A stretch of 34,356 nt of DNA from UBA6821 sp044236545 (GTDB taxonomy: Bacteria; Verrucomicrobiota; Verrucomicrobiia; Chthoniobacterales; UBA6821). This document shows, one piece after another, positions 15,191 to 21,597 of this stretch (the stretch's first letter is position 1; each line of letters opens with the position of its first letter). The position numbers were made by a program, and so were the translations under genes. The notes beneath the pieces are model-generated. The model was given only the letters and a program-made list of their open reading frames with translations. It had not been told where the DNA came from and searched no databases. Location of the stretch: the NCBI GenBank assembly GCA_044236545.1, contig JBIIGI010000021.1:1-34356 (forward strand), in the 5' to 3' direction.

Positions 15191-17404
15191 TCAGTGGATT
15201 GGTGTCGCCGGTCCCGATCCGAAGAGGGTGACTGCGGTTGATTCGATGGTGGCGGGGACGGCGGAGTTCACGCTGGCTTCGGTCGGGCCGGTGAGAGGGA
15301 GAGGCGTTGTCTTGAGCACTTGCCAGACCATCAGGCCGTCCAGGGGATTAACCTTGTTGGCCAGGACATGCTTGGCGCTCCGCTCAACGGAGTAGGGTGC
15401 GTCGAGGATTTTTCCGTACTGGTCGAGTTGGATGACGGTGCCGGCTTGGTAGGCATCGGCATTGTTGGTCACAAGGATCGCTCCGCCCCAGGCTTCATTG
15501 GGGATCTCCAGTCCGATGGCCACGATCGTGGTGGCGGGCAGGAGTGAGCGGTACTGATCGTAGGCGACTGTAGGATCGTAGTGCTGGTAGCCTGCGTCGT
15601 AGGCCATGACACCCACCAGATCCAGCAGGTCGCCTGCTTTTTGACCGGCATAGGCTCCCGATGAGACCACCTTGCCGAAGGCGAGCCGCTCGCGTCCAGC
15701 CGAGCCGCCCCAGTAGGAGATGCGGTTCGGGTTGGCGGGGTCGCGGACTGCCGAGGTGTAGTCGGCGCCTGTCGACCATGCGGCCAGTCCCAGCTCGCGG
15801 GGGCGTCCGTCGACTTTGCTGGCCTGATCGATGGCCTCCCTCATCGCCTGGATAGAGAGGGCGTAGGCGGTGACGTTCGCGGCATCGGCGCCGTCGACCT
15901 CATAGTCAACATCGAGCCCGTCAAGTTTCAGGTCGACCATGATCCTGGCGAGTGCGTCACGGATCGGTGCGGTCGCGGCACCCGTAGGTTTACCGGCTTC
16001 CGAGGAAAGGCCTCCCCAGTTGCCATAGGTGGCGCCACCCACGGAGAGCAGGATGCGTCGGCCCTGCTGATGAAGGATGCGGATGGACTGGGTGACATCC
16101 GCAGGTGCCGAGGAGAAGCCGAGGCCTGTTCCCGACCATGTGTTGGCCGTGAGGCCTGACCAGCTAAAGTTTGGCTGGGCGAAGGCGAGGCAGATGTCGG
16201 TGTAGGGAGTCTTGCTGATCGCGGCCAACTTGCTGGTGGCGATGAGTTGCGCATCGGTCATCGGTGTGCCGCTGTAACCGGCATAGTAGTAATAGTTCTC
16301 AGACCAGCTTGGGAAGTAGCCGATGAGTGTCCGGGCGCTGACTCCCGTGACAGAGCCCTGTACCGGTGTGGGAGTGGGCGTCGGAGAAGGTGAGACACCG
16401 GGGCTTGGCACGGGGGTCGGTGTAGCGACAGGTGTGGCCACGGGAGTGGGCGCCGGGGTGGCCACGGGGGTCGGTGCAGGAGTGGGGGTGGGCGTGGGTG
16501 ATGGGGTCGGCACCACGACCGAGAGAGGGATGGAGACCCCGTTCACCACGAGCTTAGTGGGCTTGGCGGGAGGAGCTCCATTGAAGGTAAATCCGACGGA
16601 GACCGATCCGCGTGCCGGGATCGATCCATTCCAGGATGCCGGAGTGAGTTGATAGCCGCCGGTCACGGCACCCACCGTTGCGTTCCAAGCAGAGCCGACT
16701 TTGTCGGTGGTGGAGAGAGCGGCGCTCCAACTGGTCAGGGAGGTCGCCCCGGTGTTGTTAATGATCAGGTTGGCGTTGTATCCGGTATCCCAGGCGGAGG
16801 TCACCTGAAAGACGCCGGTCAGGGATGTCACGCTTGGCGTTGGGGAAGGAGAGGGCTTCGGGGCTGGCGTCGGAGTAGCGACCAGAACGGGGGTTGGAGT
16901 AGGGACGGGAGTCGGTGTCGCAATAGGTGTGGGTGCTGGCGTTGGTGCAGGGGTGGGAGTCGGACTTGGAGGAGGTGTGGGCGTTGGAGCCGGCGTGGGC
17001 GTGGGAGAGGCTGACCCGTAGGGATTATTCACAACCAAGGGAACCGGAACCCCGTTGACGTGAACCCTTGTAGGATTGGCCGGTTTGGAGCCGGAGGCAT
17101 CGAATTGAAACCCAATCGAAACGGAGCCATTGACCGGAATGGTCGCGGTCCACGAGGCGGGCAGGATGGCATATCCTCCGGCGGTCGTGCTGGCCGATCC
17201 GTTCCAGGCGTTGGCGACCCTGTCGGTGGTGGCAAGGTTGGCACTCCAGTTGGTGACGGCTGTCGGGCCGGTGTTGGCGAGTACGAGATTGGCGATGTAG
17301 CCGCCGCTCCATGCCGAGGGAACTGTGAAGGTAGCGGTGACGGCTGCTTTGAGGTTAGGGAGAGCGAGCAGGGCGGCAGAGAGGAGGGCGATGAGGGATT
17401 TCAT
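15191..17404 (-). CDS. Secreted GH18 chitinase with two CBM2-like modules and Pro/Thr linkers
   Basis: A 737-residue exported glycoside hydrolase. Residues 1-20 are a signal peptide (MKSLIALLSAALLALPNLKA). Residues 21-127 and 195-297 are two similar carbohydrate-binding modules of CBM2 type (SAWSGGYIANLVLANTG and SAWDTGYNANLIINNTG). They are separated, and joined to the catalytic domain, by long Pro-Thr-Ala/Val linkers at about 133-192 and 299-349. Residues 356-705 are a family 18 barrel with the DxxDxDxE motif DGLDVDYE; Glu502 is the acid catalyst. SVGGATYGNWGG and VMAYDAGY are also typical, and MVWQVLK near the end is the last barrel strand. It should hydrolyse chitin or a related beta-1,4-GlcNAc polymer outside the cell. 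Divergent from the SAM-riboswitch operon. Confidence 0.92.
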   Translation of the reverse strand: MKSLIALLSAALLALPNLKAAVTATFTVPSAWSGGYIANLVLANTGPTAVTNWSANLATTDRVANAWNGSASTTAGGYAILPASWTATIPVNGSVSIGFQFDASGSKPANPTRVHVNGVPVPLVVNNPYGSASPTPTPAPTPTPPPSPTPTPAPTPAPTPIATPTPVPTPTPVLVATPTPAPKPSPSPTPSVTSLTGVFQVTSAWDTGYNANLIINNTGATSLTSWSAALSTTDKVGSAWNATVGAVTGGYQLTPASWNGSIPARGSVSVGFTFNGAPPAKPTKLVVNGVSIPLSVVVPTPSPTPTPTPAPTPVATPAPTPVATPVATPTPVPSPGVSPSPTPTPTPVQGSVTGVSARTLIGYFPSWSENYYYYAGYSGTPMTDAQLIATSKLAAISKTPYTDICLAFAQPNFSWSGLTANTWSGTGLGFSSAPADVTQSIRILHQQGRRILLSVGGATYGNWGGLSSEAGKPTGAATAPIRDALARIMVDLKLDGLDVDYEVDGADAANVTAYALSIQAMREAIDQASKVDGRPRELGLAAWSTGADYTSAVRDPANPNRISYWGGSAGRERLAFGKVVSSGAYAGQKAGDLLDLVGVMAYDAGYQHYDPTVAYDQYRSLLPATTIVAIGLEIPNEAWGGAILVTNNADAYQAGTVIQLDQYGKILDAPYSVERSAKHVLANKVNPLDGLMVWQVLKTTPLPLTGPTEASVNSAVPATIESTAVTLFGSGPATPIH

Positions 17405-17510
17405 GAATGGGGTTGCTTGAGGGTGGATTTTTGTTTCGTAGGTTGGGCAACCGCCGCTCTCTCAATGTTCAAAAAAACTTTTGCTCTCCCGGTGGGTGAA
17501 AAAGTTCCCC

Positions 17511-17539
17511 TTGACCCGGATTTCCGAAGCATCAATAGT
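17511..17539 (+). promoter_or_regulatory. Sigma-70 type promoter for the SAM-riboswitch operon
   Basis: TTGACC at 17511-17516 and AATAGT at 17534-17539 are separated by 17 bases and match the -35 (TTGACA) and -10 (TATAAT) consensus at five and four positions. Transcription would begin near 17546, just before the first paired base of the riboswitch. That agreement is the main support. Confidence 0.6.
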
Positions 17540-17548
17540 ACGTTTTCA

Positions 17549-17663
17549 ATCTTATCAAGAGTGACGGAGGGACTGGCCCGCTGATGTCACGGCAACCGCC
17601 GCGGAGGAATCCGTGGGACCAGGTGCCAAATCCAGCTCCGCATCCGCGGGGAAAAGATGAGAT
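17549..17663 (+). promoter_or_regulatory. SAM-I (S-box) riboswitch
   Basis: The conserved S-box core is present in order: ATCAAGAG, GGAGGGACTGGCCC, CGGCAACC, GGTGCCAAATCC and AAAAGATGAGA. Helix P1 pairs 17549-17556 with 17656-17663 (ATCTTATC/GATGAGAT). P3 pairs CCGCGG (17599-17604) with CCGTGG (17611-17616). P4 pairs CTCCGC (17636-17641) with GCGGGG (17646-17651). The RNA senses S-adenosylmethionine and normally lowers expression of methionine or cysteine genes. The next gene starts 69 bases later. No intrinsic terminator with a T-run follows, so control is probably translational. One option is pairing of 17694-17701 with 17721-17728, which would bury the GAGA before the start codon. Confidence 0.95.
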
Positions 17664-17732
17664 ACCCGGCATAGTCGCAGTCGCGACACCAGGTCTCCTC
17701 GGCACTCTTGATCTGAACAACGACGAGATCCC

Positions 17733-18992
17733 ATGCCCAAGAAACCCTGGTTCAGCAATCTGAAGTGCCGCGAGTGCGGTCGTCTCTACGAGAAGGAGGC
17801 AATCCATATCTGCGAGTTCGACTTCGGTCCGCTCGAGGCCGCCTACGACTACGAGGCCATCCGTGAGGTGTTCACCCGCGAGCTAATCGAATCCCGCCCC
17901 CAGACGATGTGGCGTTACCGTGAGCTTCTGCCGATCGACGGGGAGCCGACCGTCGGCACTCAGGTGGGCTTCACTCCGCTCGTGAAGGCCGACCGTCTGG
18001 CCAAGAAGCTCGGGATCAAGGAGCTCTGGATCAAAAACGACTCCGTCAACTATCCGACCCTCTCCTTCAAGGATCGCGTGGTCTCCGTCGCCCTCAGCCG
18101 CGCCCGCGAGCTCGGATTCGAGGTGGTGGCCTGTGCCTCCACCGGCAATCTGGCCAACTCCGTTGCCGCCAATGCCGCCAACGCGGGCCTCAAGAGCTAC
18201 GTCCTCATCCCCTCGAACCTCGAGCAGGGGAAGGTGCTCGGTTCGCTCGTCTACGGCACCAACGTCATCGGCATCAAGGGCCCCTACGATCAGGTGAACC
18301 GCCTCTGCTCCGAGATCGCCGGCAAATACGGCTGGGGCTTCGTGAACGTCAACCTCCGCCCCTACTACGCCGAGGGATCGAAGACGATGGGCTTCGAGAT
18401 CGCCGAGCAGCTCGGCTGGAAGCTTCCCCGCCACACCGTTGCCTGCATGGCCTCCGGGTCCCTGCTGACCAAGATCCACAAGGCCTACAAGGAGTTCATC
18501 GATCTCGGCATCGTGCCGAAGAGCGACTTCTCGATTCATGGCGCCCAGGCCTCGGGATGCTCCCCGATCAGCTCAGCCTTCAAGGCCGGCACCGACATCG
18601 TCAAGCCTGTCCAGAATCCCGACACGATCGCCAAGTCGCTTGCGATCGGCACCCCGGCGGACGGCTATTACGCCATCCGCAGCATGAGGGAGACGGGTGG
18701 CAGTTGCGAAGACTGCACCGACGAGGAGATCGTCGATGGCATCAAGCTCCTTGCCGAATACGCGGGTATCTTCGCCGAGACCGCGGGTGGCGTCACCGTC
18801 GCCTGCGCCAAGAAGCTCATCGAGAGCGGTAAGATCCCCAAGGAGGAGGGAGCCGTCCTCTGCATCACCGGTCACGGCCTCAAGACCCAGGAGGCCATCA
18901 TCGGCAAGGTGGGCGAGCCGCGCGTCATCGGCGCCAGCCTCCGCGAATTCGAGGCCCTCGTCGCCGACGAAGTGGCGGTGCCTAAAAGCTGA
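17733..18992 (+). CDS. Threonine-synthase-family PLP enzyme under SAM control; possibly a sulfhydrylase
   Basis: A fold-type II PLP enzyme of 419 residues that annotation would call threonine synthase. The N-terminus has a zinc-knuckle-like pattern, C12-RE-C15 then H25-I-C27. The PLP lysine is K113 in PTLSFKDRVV, followed by ASTGNLANSVAANAA for phosphate/cofactor binding, and VNVNLRPYYAEGSK and ITGHGLKTQEA later. The motif before the lysine (VNYPTLSFKDR) differs from NPTGSFKDRGM of the second copy at 32145-33251. That copy sits between hom and lysC and should be the real threonine synthase. Because this gene follows a SAM riboswitch and precedes a CysO-like carrier and a NIL protein, I infer a role in sulfur amino acid synthesis, perhaps sulfhydrylation of O-phosphohomoserine. 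The family is sure; the reaction is a hypothesis. Confidence 0.88.
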   Translation: MPKKPWFSNLKCRECGRLYEKEAIHICEFDFGPLEAAYDYEAIREVFTRELIESRPQTMWRYRELLPIDGEPTVGTQVGFTPLVKADRLAKKLGIKELWIKNDSVNYPTLSFKDRVVSVALSRARELGFEVVACASTGNLANSVAANAANAGLKSYVLIPSNLEQGKVLGSLVYGTNVIGIKGPYDQVNRLCSEIAGKYGWGFVNVNLRPYYAEGSKTMGFEIAEQLGWKLPRHTVACMASGSLLTKIHKAYKEFIDLGIVPKSDFSIHGAQASGCSPISSAFKAGTDIVKPVQNPDTIAKSLAIGTPADGYYAIRSMRETGGSCEDCTDEEIVDGIKLLAEYAGIFAETAGGVTVACAKKLIESGKIPKEEGAVLCITGHGLKTQEAIIGKVGEPRVIGASLREFEALVADEVAVPKS

Positions 18993-19255
18993 AACCAACC
19001 AAATGCAGTCTAGGGTCGAGAGACGAGAGTCGAGTGCGCAATCTGCCGAACCCTTCTCTTGCCTTCACCTAACAGCCTACAGTCTAAACCGCTAAACCCC
19101 TAAAAAACAGCCGTCGAAAGTCGAAAGACGAGAGTCGAGTATTACCCGATCCCCCAACTTCAACTTTCATCCTTCCCTTAAACTTCAACTCTAACGCTCG
19201 GCCTCTCCGGTCTTTCCTAACAGCCTTCAGTCTAAACCGCTAAACACCTAATCAC
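18993..19255. repeat. Two-copy compound repeat between the PLP-enzyme and CysO-like genes
   Basis: A unit occurs twice in the same direction. Its first half is GTCGAGAGACGAGAGTCGAG (from 19015) and a near-identical copy from 19120. Its second half is CTAACAGCCTACAGTCTAAA onward (19069-19103) and CTAACAGCCTTCAGTCTAAA onward (19217-19250). The last copy ends six bases before the ATG of the CysO-like gene, where no Shine-Dalgarno sequence is seen. No coding frame is convincing. The second-half unit belongs to the window-wide repeat family. Confidence 0.8.
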
Positions 19256-19528
19256 ATGCCCACCATCCGCATCCCCACCCCGCTCCGCAAACTCACCAAC
19301 AATCAGGAGGAGGTCATTGCCTCCGGTGCCACCCTCGGCGCCGTCCTGGACGAACTCAACGCCAGCTTCCCGGGCCTCGGTGAACGCATCGTCGACGAGA
19401 ACGGCGTCATCCGCCGCTTCGTGAACATCTTCGTCAACGACGAGGATGTCCGCTTCCTGCAGGAGAAGGAGACCCCGGTCAAGGAGGCCGACGTGATCTC
19501 CATCGTCCCCGCCATCGCCGGCGGATAG
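19256..19528 (+). CDS. CysO-like sulfur-carrier protein (MoaD/ThiS family)
   Basis: A ubiquitin-like protein of 90 residues ending in VPAIAGG. The Gly-Gly C-terminus is adenylated and turned into a thiocarboxylate that donates sulfur. It is closer to mycobacterial CysO than to MoaD or ThiS: RRFVNIFVNDEDVRF is nearly the same as the CysO segment, as are the SGATLGAVLDEL region and the IVPAIAGG end. In mycobacteria CysO-thiocarboxylate serves the PLP enzyme CysM for cysteine synthesis, and the protease Mec releases the product. Neither CysM, Mec nor an activating E1-like enzyme is in this window. The nearest PLP enzyme is the riboswitch-controlled threonine-synthase homologue just upstream. The gene follows it after 263 bases of repeats. 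Confidence 0.92.
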   Translation: MPTIRIPTPLRKLTNNQEEVIASGATLGAVLDELNASFPGLGERIVDENGVIRRFVNIFVNDEDVRFLQEKETPVKEADVISIVPAIAGG

Positions 19529-19568
19529 TCCTCTTGCGAAAGATCATCCGATCCACGATCCTTAATCC

Positions 19569-19811
19569 ATGGAAACGACCCGCCTTTGGCTGATGTATCC
19601 GGCAAAACTCATCACCCGCCCGATCGTCCACGAACTCGGCCACACCTTCGCCGTGACCACCAATGTCCGCCAGGCGAGCGTCAACGAGGAGGTCGGCCTG
19701 GTTTGCCTAGAGCTCAGCGGGGAGAGGGGTGAGATCAAGCGCTCCATCGCATGGTTGGAGGACCTTGGCGTGAAGGTCGAGCCTGTTGAGATCAACACGA
19801 TCGAGGGTTGA
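19569..19811 (+). CDS. NIL-domain protein
   Basis: An 80-residue protein consisting of one NIL domain (ferredoxin-like beta-alpha-beta fold), starting METTRLWLMYPAKLITRPIV with the conserved central stretch NVRQASVNEEVGLVCLELSG and ending in GVKVEPVEI. NIL domains occur at the C-terminus of the methionine transporter ATPase MetN, and fused to ferredoxins in homocysteine-forming systems of anaerobes. Here it stands alone, 40 bases after the CysO-like gene and on the same strand. It may sense methionine or assist sulfur transfer; which of these cannot be told. Its presence supports a sulfur amino acid role for the cluster. Confidence 0.88.
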   Translation: METTRLWLMYPAKLITRPIVHELGHTFAVTTNVRQASVNEEVGLVCLELSGERGEIKRSIAWLEDLGVKVEPVEINTIEG

Positions 19812-19864
19812 TCAAAGCCCCGTTGATCTGAATCAAACCACGGACGACCCCTCCTAAAACATTC

Positions 19865-20317
19865 ATGAAAATCTCAATCGGCAGCGACCACGCGGGATTC
19901 GAGTACAAGCAGGCTTTTGTCGCCATGCTCCGCGAGCAGGGGCATGAGGTGATCGATTGCGGAACCCACTCCGCCGCCTCGACCGACTATCCGCTCTGGT
20001 GCATCCCCGCGGCCGAGAAGGTGGCCAAGGGCGAGGCCGAGAAGGGGATCGTGGTCGGGGGATCCGGCAACGGCGAGGCCATTGCCGCGAACAAGGTGAA
20101 GGGGATCCGCTGCTCCATCGCGTGGAGTGAGGAGACCGCCCGTCTGGCCAGTCAGCACAACAACGCCAATGTCCTCTCCATCGGGGAGCGCATGGTCCCC
20201 CTCGAGATGGCGAAGCGACTCATCGACATCTGGCTCTCCACCCCGTTTGAAGGCGGCCGCCATGTCAACCGCATCGAGGAACTGGCCCGCTACGAAGCCG
20301 GCCAACCGATGAATTAG
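19865..20317 (+). CDS. rpiB: Ribose-5-phosphate isomerase B, mycobacterial type
   Basis: Interconverts ribose-5-phosphate and ribulose-5-phosphate in the pentose phosphate pathway. The 150-residue protein begins MKISIGSDHAGFEYK (Asp8, His9 conserved) and has VVGGSGNGEAIAANKV, HNNANVLSIGERM and a C-terminal R-rich helix. In E. coli RpiB the active-site base is Cys66 in a CGTGIG motif. Here that position is Gly, and Glu71 in GSGNGE is present instead, as in the M. tuberculosis enzyme. The gene follows the NIL gene by 53 bases on the same strand and may be in the same transcript, though a metabolic link to sulfur is not obvious. Confidence 0.94.
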   Translation: MKISIGSDHAGFEYKQAFVAMLREQGHEVIDCGTHSAASTDYPLWCIPAAEKVAKGEAEKGIVVGGSGNGEAIAANKVKGIRCSIAWSEETARLASQHNNANVLSIGERMVPLEMAKRLIDIWLSTPFEGGRHVNRIEELARYEAGQPMN

Positions 20318-20684
20318 GGAAGACGCTACGAGGCGATTGGGTTAAAATCGGAATGCAATAGAGACTGGATTCCGGGAGCGGGTAAGGGGTTAAAAAAGTT
20401 AGAAAGTTGAATCGTTACAAAGTGGATCGAAACAGCCTTGATCAGAGAATCGAGATAGCGAATTCAGAGAACTCGTCGCAGCAACACAGGCCGAAGAGTC
20501 GAATCAAGTTTTCCAATTCAGTCTTTGTAACCCTTTTAACGCTTCAACGTTTTTAACTCCTTGAGGCCCCACTATCAGGGTGAACCATCCATGCCTTTTG
20601 ATGACCTTCTACTGCATAATCCGGGTCAAAAAGCAGAGTTATTGGCCTGCGGAGTCATAGCTCCATTCGTGCAGATCAACCACG
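20318..20684. repeat. Gene-free stretch with inverted GTTA-type repeats
   Basis: No convincing gene is present. GTTAAAAAAGTTAGAAAGTTGA and GTTACAAAG near 20390-20422 recur as a degenerate inverted copy near 20523-20557 (CTTTGTAACCCTTTTAACG, then AACGTTTTTAAC). The two arms enclose about 100 bases. The arrangement resembles the inverted pair in the gap at 5568-6079. It separates the convergent rpiB and EEP genes. Confidence 0.5.
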
Positions 20685-21590
20685 CTATTTCTCGACTTCA
20701 AATTCCACAACCAGCGGCCAGTGGTCGGAGACATTGCTCCTGACCGTGCGCGGTCTTCCCTTGGGCTTGAGACCGCAGTAGAGCACGTAGTCGAAGACGG
20801 CATCCTTGTAGTTTCCCCGTTTCGGATGGGTGATCCGTTCCGATCTGGGAAGTCCTTCGGTCGAATCCTTGAGGCCGCCTTTGGCGAAGGTCTCCAGCGT
20901 TTGCTCCCCAGCCAGTTCGGAATTGCCGTCATCGGCGTTGAAGTCCCCGGCCACAAGGAAGCGTTTCACGGCAGGCAGAATGCGTCCCTCGATATCATGG
21001 CGATGGGCGACGAGTTGGCGTGCCGAGAGTTCGCGCTTCAGGATGTTCTCGGCGGCCTTCTCCGGATCCTTGCCTCGGACAAGGTTGCTTTTCAAGTGGA
21101 GCGAGTAACAGCCCAGCAACTTGAGCGCCGGATTGGAAGTCTCCGCCGAAGCGGGTGATTCCGGGGAAGGGACAGCGGCAAAAGCAAAACCGCGCGGCAA
21201 CGAGGTTCCGGCATCACTCTTCCACGGTTCACACCAAGCGGCGTGTGCGCTTTTTTTGGTCAGCAGGGCCACCTGCTGTCTGCCCGGTTGCCGTTGTCTG
21301 GGAGTCTGGGGAAAGGCCGAACAGACCGCCACCTCGTAGCGTGTCGGGGCCATGGCTCGGGCCAACCGCTCGCAGGTTTCCCAGTCGCGCATCTCCTGAA
21401 GAAAGATCAGGTCGGCGTCGATCGATTTCAGCACGGCTGCCGCCGCTTGCACGCGCCGCTCCTCAACTTCAGGAGAGGCCGGCCTCGTCGACCCGCTCGG
21501 AAACCATGCAAGGTTCCATGTCACCACCCTGATCGTGTCGGCCGCCTGGAGCCCCGTGACACAAAGGATCAGCAGTAGGAAGGTTCTCAT
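20685..21590 (-). CDS. Secreted endonuclease/exonuclease/phosphatase (EEP) family protein
   Basis: A 301-residue exported metal-dependent phosphoesterase or nuclease. Residues 1-16 are a signal peptide (MRTFLLLILCVTGLQA). Family motifs in order are VVTWNLAWF (metal/Asn), LIFLQEMRDW (Glu metal ligand), QQVALLTKKS, CYSLHLKSN, FLVAGDFNADD (Asp/Asn) and VSDHWPLVVEF (catalytic Asp-His). All catalytic positions look intact. It may degrade extracellular DNA or phosphodiesters. It follows the kinase-PP2C gene by 7 bases, so it is its operon partner; why they belong together is not clear. Confidence 0.88.
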   Translation of the reverse strand: MRTFLLLILCVTGLQAADTIRVVTWNLAWFPSGSTRPASPEVEERRVQAAAAVLKSIDADLIFLQEMRDWETCERLARAMAPTRYEVAVCSAFPQTPRQRQPGRQQVALLTKKSAHAAWCEPWKSDAGTSLPRGFAFAAVPSPESPASAETSNPALKLLGCYSLHLKSNLVRGKDPEKAAENILKRELSARQLVAHRHDIEGRILPAVKRFLVAGDFNADDGNSELAGEQTLETFAKGGLKDSTEGLPRSERITHPKRGNYKDAVFDYVLYCGLKPKGRPRTVRSNVSDHWPLVVEFEVEK

Positions 21591-21597
21591 GGTTGAT

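Noticed and set aside
16350..17000. CRISPR-like or tandem DNA repeats
   Set aside because: The periodicity is that of Pro-Thr linker codons inside the chitinase gene; there are no spacers. No CRISPR array was seen anywhere in the window.
17440..17452. GGTTGGGCAACC inverted repeat upstream of the chitinase gene as an operator
   Set aside because: Five-base arms with a two-base centre are too short to support a call.
18993..19255. Structured regulatory RNA before the CysO-like gene
   Set aside because: The stretch is explained by two copies of a compound repeat found in part elsewhere in the window.
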